Source: Saccharicrinis sp965230625
Lineage (GTDB): Bacteria; Bacteroidota; Bacteroidia; Bacteroidales; Marinilabiliaceae
Direction of reading: 5' to 3'
Length of the DNA: 64,000 bases
NCBI GenBank assembly: GCA_965230625.1
Contig: CBDDLL010000001.1
Span: forward strand, 3,658,001-3,722,000
The position numbers were made by a program, and so were the translations under genes. Each line of letters starts with the position of its first letter. Positions within the stretch are counted from its first letter, which is position 1. Below are positions 8,185 to 17,071 of the stretch, piece by piece. The notes below the pieces were generated by a model. The model saw nothing but the letters and a program-made list of their open reading frames with translations, was not told the origin of the DNA and searched no databases.

Positions 8185-9450
8185 ATGATGAACGAAGAAC
8201 AATTGGGGTATTTTCCAAAAATCAATGATATTACAGAAGCTGCATCTCGCTTAAAAGGAGTAGTTCGTAAAACACCATTAGAATATAACCATACCTATTC
8301 CGAAAAATATAAAGCTGATATTTATTTTAAGAGGGAAGATCAACAAGTAGTTAGATCATATAAAATACGGGGAGCATATAATAAAATGGCTTCATTACCT
8401 CCTAAATCAATTATAAATGGTGTGGTTTGTGCCAGTGCAGGTAATCATGCACAAGGAGTTGCCTTTTCATGTTTTAAGTTAAAAGTTAAAGGAACCATAT
8501 ACATGCCAACAACTACTCCTCAGCAAAAAATAAAAAGAGTTAATGCCCTTGGAAAAGAGTGGGTAGAGGTAGTTCTAGTAGGTGATACTTTTGACGAGGC
8601 TAATGATGCAGCTTTGCAGTTTAGTGAGAAAAATAACTTGTCGTATATTCCACCATTTGACGATCCTAAGGTAATTGAAGGACAAGGAACTATAGGTATA
8701 GAAATTTTAGAAGAGTTATCAGATGCTAATTATGTATTTATTCCAGTGGGAGGTGGAGGTTTATCTGCTGGTTTGGGAGCATACATAAAACAAAAAGCAC
8801 CACAAGTAAAGTTAATTGGAGTAGAACCTGCTGGTGCTCCGGCTATGTTCGATTCTTTAAAAACAGGAGAGGTGGTTACATTAAACGAGATAGATAAGTT
8901 TGTTGATGGAGCTGCCGTGCAAAGAGTGGGAGATTATACTTTTCCTATATGTCAAAAAATTTTAGACGATATGTTGTTAGTACAGGAGGGTAAAGTATGT
9001 ACAAAAATATTAGAACTGTATAATAATGATGCAATTGTAGCAGAACCTGCAGGAGCATTATCCATTGCAGCATTAGAGCAATATAAAGAACAAATACAAG
9101 GGAAAAAAGTAGTTTGTATAATCAGCGGAGGAAATAACGACATAATACGCACCGAGGAAATTAAAGAACGTTCGTTATTGTATGAAGGACTTAAGCATTA
9201 TTTTATTGTAAGGTTCCCTCAACGTCCTGGGGCATTAAAAGAATTTGTGAATGACATTTTAGGACCAAACGATAATATTGTATTATTTGAGTATGCTAAG
9301 AAGATAAACCGGGAAAAAGGTCCGGCATTGGTAGGAATAGAATTAAAAGACAAAGCAGATTTCCAATCTTTGTTAGAACGCATGAAAGCAAGAAATTTCT
9401 ATGGCGAATATGTAAATAAAAACCATGATTTATTTGCTTATTTAATATAA
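8185..9450 (+). CDS. ilvA: Threonine ammonia-lyase, biosynthetic (threonine dehydratase)
   Basis: A 421-residue PLP enzyme that converts threonine to 2-oxobutyrate and ammonia, the committed step toward isoleucine. The PLP lysine lies in RSYKIRGAYN (near residue 60), the substrate loop is CASAGNHAQG, and the phosphate-binding glycine loop is VGGGGLSAG. SGGNND near residue 317 closes the fold. Residues about 335-421 (YFIVRFPQRPGALKEFV onward) form one ACT-like regulatory domain, so this is the short regulated form rather than the two-domain E. coli type. It is the last gene of the operon and explains why the attenuator peptides are rich in isoleucine rather than valine. Two ATG codons stand in tandem at the start. 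Confidence 0.96.
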   Translation: MMNEEQLGYFPKINDITEAASRLKGVVRKTPLEYNHTYSEKYKADIYFKREDQQVVRSYKIRGAYNKMASLPPKSIINGVVCASAGNHAQGVAFSCFKLKVKGTIYMPTTTPQQKIKRVNALGKEWVEVVLVGDTFDEANDAALQFSEKNNLSYIPPFDDPKVIEGQGTIGIEILEELSDANYVFIPVGGGGLSAGLGAYIKQKAPQVKLIGVEPAGAPAMFDSLKTGEVVTLNEIDKFVDGAAVQRVGDYTFPICQKILDDMLLVQEGKVCTKILELYNNDAIVAEPAGALSIAALEQYKEQIQGKKVVCIISGGNNDIIRTEEIKERSLLYEGLKHYFIVRFPQRPGALKEFVNDILGPNDNIVLFEYAKKINREKGPALVGIELKDKADFQSLLERMKARNFYGEYVNKNHDLFAYLI

Positions 9451-9642
9451 TAATAGTTTGCCGAGCTTTGTAAATGTTTGAATATTAGCATATTTTGAGT
9501 AGAGTTGGTTTTGTGCATAAGCCTCAGATATTAAGTAACTTATAATTTGATCTTTTGTATAAAAACTAACGATTTATTAAATAGTACTTGCAAAGACTAA
9601 ATATAAAGAAATGTAGTTCTTCTATCGCATATGACAAAAGTC

Positions 9643-9674
9643 TTTAATCTTATAATCTAAACCTATTATGTTTG
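9643..9674 (+). promoter_or_regulatory. Promoter of the SAM-riboswitch transcript
   Basis: TATGTTTG at 9667-9674 is a perfect Bacteroidota -7 box (TAnnTTTG). A TTTA at 9643-9646, 20 bp upstream, may stand for the -33 TTTG. Transcription would begin near 9680, just before the riboswitch helix P1. Confidence 0.65.
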
Positions 9675-9690
9675 CATTAAATTAAATATT

Positions 9691-9792
9691 AAAGTTTATA
9701 AAGAAGAGGGGAGAGACAGGCTCTATGAACCTCTGGCAACCACCAATTGGCAGGTGCTAAAACCTGATTCGGTAACGAAGATGATAAACTTA
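9691..9792 (+). promoter_or_regulatory. S-box (SAM-I-like) riboswitch
   Basis: The core reads AGAGGGGAGAGACAGG, then ATGAACC...GGCAACC, then a P3 arm CAGGTGCTAAAACCTG and a closing CGAAGATGATAA, which match the conserved positions of the S-box aptamer (GAGGGA, AUGAA, GGCAACC, GUGCUAA). Helix P1 is AAGTTTAT (9692-9699) with ATAAACTT (9784-9791), 8 bp. It precedes aspartokinase, the entry to methionine and threonine synthesis, so control by S-adenosylmethionine is sensible. The expression platform is unclear: there is a GCCC-TGTC-GGGC hairpin near 9820-9832 but no T run. A second copy of the P1 5' strand (AAGTTTAT at 9890-9897) could compete for the P1 3' strand. Confidence 0.88.
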
Positions 9793-9862
9793 TGGTGATG
9801 AAAAAATTTTACTTTCGAATGCCCTGTCGGGCAAATTTATATTCAATATTAATACTAAATAG

Positions 9863-9897
9863 GAGTATATTGCTTAAAATTATACTCTGAAGTTTAT
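9863..9897 (+). promoter_or_regulatory. Possible riboswitch expression platform
   Basis: GAGTATA (9863-9869) and TATACTC (9881-9887) form a 7-bp hairpin, immediately followed by AAGTTTAT (9890-9897), identical to the 5' strand of riboswitch helix P1 and so able to pair with its 3' strand at 9784-9791. A switch between the two pairings is plausible but untested. Confidence 0.4.
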
Positions 9898-9989
9898 AAA
9901 AAGTAAAGAAATTAAGACTATAATCATGCAACCAATTAATGCATATAAGTCTTTCGTCTTTATACTTTTATCTTAATACTAAATTAAAC

Positions 9990-11360
9990 ATGAACAAAGT
10001 AGTAGCCAAATTTGGAGGATCTAATCTTAAAAAGAAAGAAGATATACAAAAGCTGGTTAAAGTTATAAAAGCTTATAATAGGCCAATGGTAATTGTTGTA
10101 TCTGCATTTTATGGTATAACCAATCATCTAATAAAAACACTTGAAGAAGTTAAAAAAGATGAATCACATATTGAATTATTGGTAGATTTTCTGCGTCAGT
10201 TAAAAGAAGAGGCTATTCTGGAAAACTTTGACGATAAGTTATGGCAGGATAAAACCATGAAAGCAGTAGAAAGTAGAATAAGAGAATTGAGCAGGTATTT
10301 AACAGGTATTCATTATATTGGAGATGTCCCCGAGTTTGTTGAGGATGTAATTTTAAGCTATGGTGAACGATTAAGTTCGTTGGTATTGACATCGATATTA
10401 AATAGTTATGGTATTGAGGCAGAGGAAGCTTTACCTGAACAAATGCCGTTAGTTACTGATGGTGAATTTGGAAATGCCACAGTAAACTACAAAAAAGCAG
10501 CTCCTCATGTAAAAGAAAGGTTAAAAGAAAATAAGGTATATGTAGTTCCTGGATTTTATGGAGTTTCTGAACAAGGTAAAGTAACATTACTGGGGCGCGG
10601 AGGTAGTGATTACTCTGCTGCTGCTATTGCAAGATGTTTAGGAGCAGAGTCATTAGATGTTTGGAAAGATGTAGATGGCTTTATGAGTGCCGATCCTAAA
10701 TTGGTAAACAATCCTAGCCGAATAACTCATTTATCGTATACCGAAGCAGCAGAATTGTCATACTTTGGAGCTAGTATATTGCACCCAAGAACAGTTGAAC
10801 CTTTAAAAGAAGTAGGTATACCCATTCATATTGGTAACATTGACGCTTTTGATGGAACAGTTGAACCACGCACAGTGGTGCATTCCAACGAATTGGTAAC
10901 AGAACAAATAATTAAAAGTGTTACCTACAGTGATGATTTTTGTGTGTTGAAACTTCGTGGTGCAGGAGTTGGATTAAAAAGGGGAGTTTTAGCTAAAGTA
11001 ACTGGTGCTTTAGATAAAGCAGGAATTAATATAAAGTCTGTAATAACTTCGCAAATTGTTATTAACCTCTTACTATCAGCAAATGATATTAAAAGTGCGT
11101 ATAAAACAATAGAAGAATTAAACTTATCTGCCATTACAGAATTAACAGCATCAGAAAAAATATCTACAATTGCAGTTGTCGGAGAAGGCATATTAGATCG
11201 TCCGGGAGTTGCCGGAAAATTATTTATGGCTTTGGCAAAAAAAGAAATTAATGTTCAAATGATTGTCTCTGGAGCTACATCGGTAGCTAGTTATTTTATT
11301 GTAGCCAGGGATGATAGAGACGCTGCAATTGAAGCTATACATCAGGAATTTTTTAAGTAG
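9990..11360 (+). CDS. lysC: Aspartate kinase, monofunctional
   Basis: A 456-residue aspartokinase (start at 9990; an in-frame upstream ATG at 9939 would add 17 residues that do not fit the family). It phosphorylates aspartate, the first step toward lysine, threonine, methionine and isoleucine. The N-terminal kinase domain starts VVAKFGGSN (family consensus KFGGTS, here slightly changed), with LLGRGGSDYSAAAIA and ASILHPRTVEPL later. Two C-terminal ACT domains (about 300-456) bind the end product. There is no fused homoserine dehydrogenase, in contrast to the bifunctional ThrA common in this phylum. The S-box upstream points to a methionine-linked role. The leader between riboswitch and start is about 200 nt. 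Confidence 0.92.
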   Translation: MNKVVAKFGGSNLKKKEDIQKLVKVIKAYNRPMVIVVSAFYGITNHLIKTLEEVKKDESHIELLVDFLRQLKEEAILENFDDKLWQDKTMKAVESRIRELSRYLTGIHYIGDVPEFVEDVILSYGERLSSLVLTSILNSYGIEAEEALPEQMPLVTDGEFGNATVNYKKAAPHVKERLKENKVYVVPGFYGVSEQGKVTLLGRGGSDYSAAAIARCLGAESLDVWKDVDGFMSADPKLVNNPSRITHLSYTEAAELSYFGASILHPRTVEPLKEVGIPIHIGNIDAFDGTVEPRTVVHSNELVTEQIIKSVTYSDDFCVLKLRGAGVGLKRGVLAKVTGALDKAGINIKSVITSQIVINLLLSANDIKSAYKTIEELNLSAITELTASEKISTIAVVGEGILDRPGVAGKLFMALAKKEINVQMIVSGATSVASYFIVARDDRDAAIEAIHQEFFK

Positions 11361-11396
11361 AAATCTAAATATGCTTAATACGAATCAAGGTTAAAG

Positions 11397-11451
11397 AAAA
11401 GCAAACTAAAACTTAATAAGCATTAAATGAATAGTTTTAATTGCTTTTTTA
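11397..11451 (+). terminator. Terminator after aspartokinase
   Basis: AAAAGCAA..TAAAAC (11397-11412) pairs with GTTTTAATTGCTTTT (from 11434), with a small internal bulge, followed by TTTTTT. The loop is about 20 nt. Confidence 0.65.
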
Positions 11452-11873
11452 TCTATAAATATGTATCCCTTTTGGGGATATCTAAATAACTTCAGAGAAG
11501 TTAAATATTTATAGAATTTGAAAATCTAATCCTCTTTTTACAATCCCAGCAGGGTTTTAAATGAATAAAGGGATAACAGATTTTGTGCACACCTTAACCG
11601 GACACCAATGATTTTTATAAATAGGCACGGGATTTATCCCGTGTGATTTAGTCAAGATGAAAATTGGCTTTGGCCTAAATATATTTGGTTTAAAATCTGG
11701 AGCTACTTTATTACTTTTCAAGCTAATCCCATGCAATGCTTGAGGGATTGAACATGAATAAAGGAGTGGAGATATTAATAATATTTTTATCGGATGCAAG
11801 TGATTATTAGTGAAATAAGGAATGTGAATTAAACTTAATTTGATAGTATTAATCTGTTATTAATCCTAAATTA
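11452..11873. repeat. Spacer with REP-like palindromes
   Basis: No gene seen. Three GC-richer inverted repeats stand out: TATCCC-TTTT-GGGATA near 11464, the near-perfect palindrome CACGGGATTTATCCCGTG at 11626-11643, and AATCCC (11725-11730) with GGGATT (11744-11749). The 11-mer ATGAATAAAGG occurs twice, near 11561 and 11754. This resembles a decayed cluster of REP-type palindromes of the kind mobilised by Y1 tyrosine transposases, but no such transposase is in the window. Confidence 0.4.
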
Positions 11874-12035
11874 AGAAACTGTTTAAATTTTGTTTTTGTG
11901 AGTTATTTTGAGAGAATTAAGTTCTCAGATGAGCCAAAATTGATGCGAATAGCATTGCTATTTAAAGAAATTTTGCAGAAATATGAGGGCTTAAGTCGCC
12001 AAAATAAACCGAAGGATAAAACTTAAACAGTTTCT
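11874..12035. repeat. MITE-like element with 18-bp terminal inverted repeats
   Basis: The 162-bp segment starts AGAAACTGTTTAAATTTT and ends with the complement of AGAAACTGTTTAAGTTTT, differing at one position of 18. It has no coding capacity and no second copy in the window. A target duplication could not be defined. Size and ends fit a non-autonomous transposable element. Confidence 0.65.
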
Positions 12036-12130
12036 AAGCATTGTAATCTATATTTGTAATGATTACAAAAAATGATTAAAATTTAATGCTTTCTGAATAA
12101 AACTTCCATTAAGAGTTTTGAAAAAGTTGA

Positions 12131-12138
12131 TAGTTTTG
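12131..12138 (+). promoter_or_regulatory. Candidate -7 box for the GH92 gene
   Basis: TAGTTTTG matches TAnnTTTG exactly and lies 37 bp before the GH92 start codon. A TTTG at 12117-12120 is too close to serve as the -33 box. Confidence 0.45.
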
Positions 12139-12175
12139 CGAAAAGTAGGAATTAGTTTTACATGTATAAATTATT

Positions 12176-14416
12176 ATGAGGAAAATTATTTATTGCATTG
12201 CATTAATGCTTTTTTTTATTGCATGCAAACAGAACAGAACAGATAACGAAGGGAATGTTTTAAATTACGTTGATCCTTTTATTGGAACAGATGCACATGG
12301 ACATACTTACCCTGGAGCAACTTTACCTTTTGGTATGGTTCAGGTAGGAACTTCTAATTATCATCAAGGGTGGGCTTGGTGTTCAGGTTATCATTATTCC
12401 GATACAGTTTTACAAGGATTTGCACATACCCACCTGAGTGGAACAGGATTAACAGGATTAGGTGATATTTTATTAATTCCTACAACTGGAGAGCTTAAAC
12501 TATTGCCGGGAAAAGACGAAAATCCTGATGAAGGATATAGTTCTCGTTGGACTCACGCCAAAGAAAAAGCTTCACCAGGCTATTATAGTGTTCATCTTGA
12601 TGATTATAATGTTGATGTGGAGATCACCTCTTCTAAAAGAGTAGGATTTCATCGTTATATTTTTAACGAAGAAGGTAGTCATCAGGTTATTATTGATCCT
12701 TCGCATGCAGTTTACGAAAAGGTATTAGATACCGAAATTGAAATTCTTTCGGATACAGAGTTGAGAGGTTTTAAACATTGCAAAGGGCCTGCAGGAGATC
12801 GCCATGTTTATTTCTATGCCAAGTTTTCAAAGCCATTTAAAAAATCAGGAGTAAGTGTTGAAGGTGAAATTGTAGAAGGAAAAAAGGTAGCAGATAAAAA
12901 AGTTGCTGCTTATGCTGTATTTGAAGGAAAAAAAGGAGAAGTAGTTGAAGCCAAAGTTGCATTGTCATTTGTAAGCTACGAAGGTGCTCAAAAGAATTAC
13001 ATAGCAGAGGCAAAGGGTATATCATTCGATAAACGATTAAAAAAATCTCAAGCAGTATGGGAAAAACACCTTGGTAAAGTTGAGGTTGAAGGCGGAAGTA
13101 AAAAAGATTTGCGAACTTTTTATACAGCACTTTACCATGCAATACTAGTTCCTAATTTAATAAGTGATGTTGATGGTAAATACATGGTAGAAGGAAAAGA
13201 GTACCAGGGAGAAGAAAATCAATATAGTACCTATTCAACATGGGATACTTTCCGTGCGCAAAATCCGTTGCTAACGATTTTAGAACCAGGTTATGCTGCG
13301 GAGATTGTAAATTCATTAATATCGCGACAAAATGTGGCTGGAGTAGGATTACCAATTTGGGAATTATGCGGGCATGATAATGGTTGTATGCCAAGTTACA
13401 CTCCGGTATCGGTTGTTGTAGATGCTGTTATAAAAGACATTCCGGGAATCAATAAAGAAGATGCTTATAAAGCCATTAAAGAAACCAGTATGATGGACTG
13501 GAAAATAAGTGCATTTGTAAAGGGAGAATTGTTGGTACCTTGGATTGAGAAATTAAACTATATTCCGGCTTATATTTGGGAATCGTGTGCACAAACTGTT
13601 GAATATGCTTACCAGGATTGGTGTATTTATCAATTAGCGAAAGAGCTGGGTAAGCCAGATACATCTTATTATTTGAACAGAGCAAGATCTTACAGGAACC
13701 TGTTTGATAAAGAGCAAGGTTATATTGTACCTAAAGACTCATTGGGTAATTTCTATAAATTAGATCCAAGCGATTGGGAAAGCCTTCGTCCACACTATAT
13801 TACAGGTAATATTTGGGGATATTCAACCTTTGTACCACACGAAATAGATAATATTATTGAATTAAAAGGTGGTAAAGAAGTTTTTTGTAATTGGATGGAT
13901 GAAATTATAAATGATACCACCAAAATGAAAGGTGAAGCCCACGTTGATGTTTCCGGATTTATTGGTCGTTATGGTCATGGAGATGAACCTTCGCATCACA
14001 TACCATATTTATATAATTACGCAGGACAAGCTTACAAAACACAAGCTTTCGTGCGAAGAATTATGAGGGAGTTTTATACTGATAAAGCTGATGGTTTGGT
14101 TAATAATGAAGATTGTGGTCAAATGTCGTCATGGTTTGCAATGGGGGCAATGGGATTCTATTCATTTTGCCCGGGAATGAATGAATATACTTTAACATCT
14201 CCTTTGTTTGATAAAGTAACTATACATCAAGATAATGGAAAGAAGTTTATCATAGAGGCTAATCCAGGAGAGAATGAAAATGTTTATATTCAGTCGTTAA
14301 TGGCTAATGGGCAGGAATATAACTCTCATATTATTACTCATAAAATGATTACTGATGGATTAATGTTACAATACAAACTTGGAGAACAACCCAATAAAGA
14401 TTGGGGAATTAAATAA
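12176..14416 (+). CDS. GH92 alpha-mannosidase, lipoprotein
   Basis: A 746-residue family 92 glycoside hydrolase, a calcium-dependent exo-alpha-mannosidase family abundant in Bacteroidota. A lipoprotein signal ends FFIAC (cysteine near residue 17), placing it on a membrane surface. The N-terminal beta-sandwich begins NYVDPFIGTDAHGHTYPGA and LPFGMVQVG; the (alpha/alpha)6 domain carries YSTWDTFRAQNPLL, the acidic/histidine stretch YGHGDEPSHHIPYLYNYAGQ and NEDCGQMSSWFAMGAMGFY, which hold the family's catalytic and calcium-binding residues. Length is typical. GH92 enzymes trim mannose from N-glycans or yeast mannan. The next gene, 139 bp on, is a GH3 lipoprotein; a hairpin lies between them. No SusC/SusD pair is nearby. 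Confidence 0.95.
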   Translation: MRKIIYCIALMLFFIACKQNRTDNEGNVLNYVDPFIGTDAHGHTYPGATLPFGMVQVGTSNYHQGWAWCSGYHYSDTVLQGFAHTHLSGTGLTGLGDILLIPTTGELKLLPGKDENPDEGYSSRWTHAKEKASPGYYSVHLDDYNVDVEITSSKRVGFHRYIFNEEGSHQVIIDPSHAVYEKVLDTEIEILSDTELRGFKHCKGPAGDRHVYFYAKFSKPFKKSGVSVEGEIVEGKKVADKKVAAYAVFEGKKGEVVEAKVALSFVSYEGAQKNYIAEAKGISFDKRLKKSQAVWEKHLGKVEVEGGSKKDLRTFYTALYHAILVPNLISDVDGKYMVEGKEYQGEENQYSTYSTWDTFRAQNPLLTILEPGYAAEIVNSLISRQNVAGVGLPIWELCGHDNGCMPSYTPVSVVVDAVIKDIPGINKEDAYKAIKETSMMDWKISAFVKGELLVPWIEKLNYIPAYIWESCAQTVEYAYQDWCIYQLAKELGKPDTSYYLNRARSYRNLFDKEQGYIVPKDSLGNFYKLDPSDWESLRPHYITGNIWGYSTFVPHEIDNIIELKGGKEVFCNWMDEIINDTTKMKGEAHVDVSGFIGRYGHGDEPSHHIPYLYNYAGQAYKTQAFVRRIMREFYTDKADGLVNNEDCGQMSSWFAMGAMGFYSFCPGMNEYTLTSPLFDKVTIHQDNGKKFIIEANPGENENVYIQSLMANGQEYNSHIITHKMITDGLMLQYKLGEQPNKDWGIK

Positions 14417-14487
14417 CGCAGAGTCATAAGAACACTTGAGTTTATTTATACATTATACTCCACTTGAGGTCGAATTTGAATCTAGTT

Positions 14488-14514
14488 ATACCAATATCCT
14501 AATGATATTGGTAT
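14488..14514 (+). terminator. Hairpin between GH92 and GH3
   Basis: ATACCAATATC (14488-14498) and GATATTGGTAT (14504-14514) form a perfect 11-bp stem with a 5-nt loop. The following TATAG is not a T run, so it may stabilise or process the message rather than end it. Confidence 0.5.
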
Positions 14515-14555
14515 TATAGTCAGACATTAGAAAACAACGTAAAAAATCTTAACAC

Positions 14556-16781
14556 ATGAAAATCATAAAACTATTTGTATTAGCAATTGTCGCAATTACC
14601 TTGGTTAGGTGTGCACCTGCTGTTAAAGAAGAACAAAAACAAGAAAAATCGTTTAAATACGAATTTCAAAACACAACCCTTTCAATAGATAATAGGGTGG
14701 CATCTTTAATAAAAGAGTTAACTCTGGAAGAAAAGATTGGATTAATGGAACATAAATCCAAAGCTATAGAACGTTTGGAAATTCCATCTTACAATTGGTG
14801 GAACGAAGGACTTCATGGTGTTGCCCGATCAGCTCCTGCTACTGTTTTTCCTCAGGCAATTGGTATGGCAGCTACATTTAATCCCGATTTAATTGAACAA
14901 GTAGCAACAGCTATTTCTGACGAAGGAAGGGCTTTATACCATGCTTCTACAGAAAAAGGAGTTTACAGACAATACCTTGGATTAACATATTGGTCACCTA
15001 ATGTGAATATTTTTCGCGATCCAAGATGGGGGAGAGGTCATGAAACTTATGGTGAAGATCCTGTATTAACAGGACAACTTGGAGCTGCTTTTGTAAAAGG
15101 ATTGCAAGGTGACGATGATAAATATATTAAAGTAGCAGCTTGTGCAAAACATTTTGCTGTACACAACGGACCAGAGGCAAAACGACATACATTTAATGCG
15201 TTATCTAATTCTAAAGATTTAAATGAAACCTATTTACCAGCATTTAAAAATTTATTAGATGCTGACGTAGCTGGATTTATGTGTGCTTATAACCGTACAA
15301 ATGACGAAGCTTGTTGTGGCAGTCCTACTTTATTATTAGATCTTTTAAGGGATCAGTGGGGATTTGATGGTTATGTAGTTTCGGACTGCGGAGCATTAAA
15401 CGATCTGCATAAAAATCATAAAGTAACTTCTGATGCAGCGCAATCTGCAGCGATGGCTATTCAGTCGGATGTAAATGTAAACTGTGGTAGCGTTTATCGT
15501 CATTTACAAAAAGCGATTGATGCAGGATTAATCACCGAAGAAGACTTGGATAAAGTATTAGCCAAGCAGTTAAAAATACGTTTTCAGTTAGGAATGTTCG
15601 ATTCTACTGATGAAGTACCTTATTCTTCTATTCCAGTTTCAGTTGTAAATAGTAAAGAACACAAAGAGCTAACAAGGGATGTTGCCCGAAAGTCGATGGT
15701 TTTATTGAAGAATAAAAACAATGTATTGCCCTTAAAAAAGGATTTGGAGCAAATATATGTAACTGGTAACAATGCAGCTGATGTAAATGCTTTAATGGGA
15801 AATTATTATGGTGTATCAAAAAATTATGTAACTATACTTGAGGGTATTGCCAACGCAGTTTCTCCAACAACCATTGTTCAGTTTAATCAAACCATATTGT
15901 TAGAACAGGAATTAGAAAGAACCAAAACAGGTCAGGTATGGAATGCTCCTTCTGCTGATGTTACAATTGCGGTGGTGGGATTGTCTCCTTTATATGAAGG
16001 AGAAAATGGTGACACTCCATTTTCAAAAACTGGTGGAGACAGAGAAAAAATTGAACTACCAGCTAACCAGATAAAGTTTTTAAAAGACCTTCGTAAGGCG
16101 TGTAAAGATAAACCTTTAATTGTTGTTGTATGCTCGGGTAGTGCTATTGCAATGCCAGAAGTTCATGAACTAGCAGATGCAGTTGTATGGGCTTGGTATC
16201 CGGGAGAACAAGGAGGTAATGCAGTGGCTGATGTTTTATTTGGTGATTATTCGCCTTCGGGTAAGTTACCAATTACAATCTACAATTCAACTGATCAATT
16301 AGGTGATTTTGAGGATTATAATATTTCTTCTGGAGGTTGGACTTACAGGTATTTTAAAGGTGAACCTTTATACCCATTTGGTTTTGGATTAAGCTATAAT
16401 GATGTTACTTATGCATTAAAAGGAGAATCTCAATTGCAATTAAAACAAGAAGGATCTGTAGATGTTGAAATAGGTGTATCAAATAAAGGTAAATCAATAC
16501 AAAATGAAACGTTGCAACTTTATGTAAGTAAGGAAGATGCTGGTTTTGTAGCTCCATTGTATGCTTTAAAGGACTTTAAAAATGTTACCATCGAAGCAGG
16601 GGGTACAACTTCTGTTAAGTTTACTATAAATAAAGAAATCCTTTCGCAAGTTAATATGGACGGACAATCTGTGTTACCTACCGGTAAATATAAAGTATAT
16701 GTAGGAAGTGCTAGTCCTTCATCAAGATTAAATGATCTTGGAGCTTTAAAACCATTAGAGGTTGACGTGGAAGTGAATTAA
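14556..16781 (+). CDS. GH3 beta-glycosidase (beta-xylosidase/glucosidase clade), lipoprotein
   Basis: A 741-residue family 3 glycoside hydrolase with a lipoprotein signal (TLVRC near residue 19). The motif NWWNEGLHGVARSAPATVFPQ is typical of the clade that contains xylan 1,4-beta-xylosidases and some beta-glucosidases. The nucleophile aspartate is in DGYVVSDCGAL (near residue 277), with KHFAVHNGPEAKRH supplying the sugar-binding Lys-His pair. The second alpha/beta domain (about 380-610) has GENGD and the acid/base region, and a C-terminal fibronectin-III-like domain follows PLYPFGFGLSYNDV. All domains are present. It lies 139 bp after GH92, same strand. Substrate is not determinable, although GH115 in the window makes a xylan-type link conceivable. 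Confidence 0.94.
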   Translation: MKIIKLFVLAIVAITLVRCAPAVKEEQKQEKSFKYEFQNTTLSIDNRVASLIKELTLEEKIGLMEHKSKAIERLEIPSYNWWNEGLHGVARSAPATVFPQAIGMAATFNPDLIEQVATAISDEGRALYHASTEKGVYRQYLGLTYWSPNVNIFRDPRWGRGHETYGEDPVLTGQLGAAFVKGLQGDDDKYIKVAACAKHFAVHNGPEAKRHTFNALSNSKDLNETYLPAFKNLLDADVAGFMCAYNRTNDEACCGSPTLLLDLLRDQWGFDGYVVSDCGALNDLHKNHKVTSDAAQSAAMAIQSDVNVNCGSVYRHLQKAIDAGLITEEDLDKVLAKQLKIRFQLGMFDSTDEVPYSSIPVSVVNSKEHKELTRDVARKSMVLLKNKNNVLPLKKDLEQIYVTGNNAADVNALMGNYYGVSKNYVTILEGIANAVSPTTIVQFNQTILLEQELERTKTGQVWNAPSADVTIAVVGLSPLYEGENGDTPFSKTGGDREKIELPANQIKFLKDLRKACKDKPLIVVVCSGSAIAMPEVHELADAVVWAWYPGEQGGNAVADVLFGDYSPSGKLPITIYNSTDQLGDFEDYNISSGGWTYRYFKGEPLYPFGFGLSYNDVTYALKGESQLQLKQEGSVDVEIGVSNKGKSIQNETLQLYVSKEDAGFVAPLYALKDFKNVTIEAGGTTSVKFTINKEILSQVNMDGQSVLPTGKYKVYVGSASPSSRLNDLGALKPLEVDVEVN

Positions 16782-16801
16782 GATCAAATTATAATAATTC
16801 T

Positions 16802-16841
16802 AAAAAGGGATAGCTCAAGGAATTGAATTATCCCTTTTTTT
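16802..16841 (+). terminator. Terminator after the GH3 gene
   Basis: AAAAAGGGATA (16802-16812) pairs with TATCCCTTTTT (from 16829), ending in a run of seven T. It closes the GH92-GH3 pair. Confidence 0.9.
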
Positions 16842-16904
16842 ATGTCATGCATGACCTAAAACTAGAAGGTGAAAGTCAACAATAAGGATTTGCAGTGCCA
16901 ACTA

Positions 16905-17033
16905 GCGTTTAAAAAATAACAGGTAATAGATTTGTTACACCCAATCATGCTACTGTGTTAGTATTTTTCTTGCATTCAGTGCTAAGTGATATTTTATTTG
17001 GTCGACTTTTAACTTTATTACTTTATGAACTTA
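16905..17033 (+). repeat. Intergenic repeat R3, copy 1
   Basis: Starts GCGTTTAAAAAATAACAGGT and ends CTTTATTACTTTATGAACTT(A). Related copies in the same orientation occur at 21720-21832 and 53517-53621. No coding frame is shared. It sits between the GH3 terminator and a convergent gene. Confidence 0.7.
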
Positions 17034-17071
17034 CAACTGGTAAAGTATTACTTTCTGAGATTATTTACACT

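Noticed and set aside
9939..9989. Longer N-terminus of aspartokinase from the ATG at 9939
   Set aside because: The family starts at VVAKFGG, and the 17 extra residues are translated AT-rich leader.
11557..11799. Minus-strand frame of 80 codons in the REP-like spacer
   Set aside because: It runs through the palindromes, has no family resemblance and no promoter or start context; better explained by repeats.
12837..13142. Minus-strand frame of 101 codons inside the GH92 gene
   Set aside because: Leucine/glutamine-rich antisense of a certain gene; no family.
16905..17033. CRISPR array
   Set aside because: R3 copies are single, far apart and not in a repeat-spacer pattern; no cas genes in the window.
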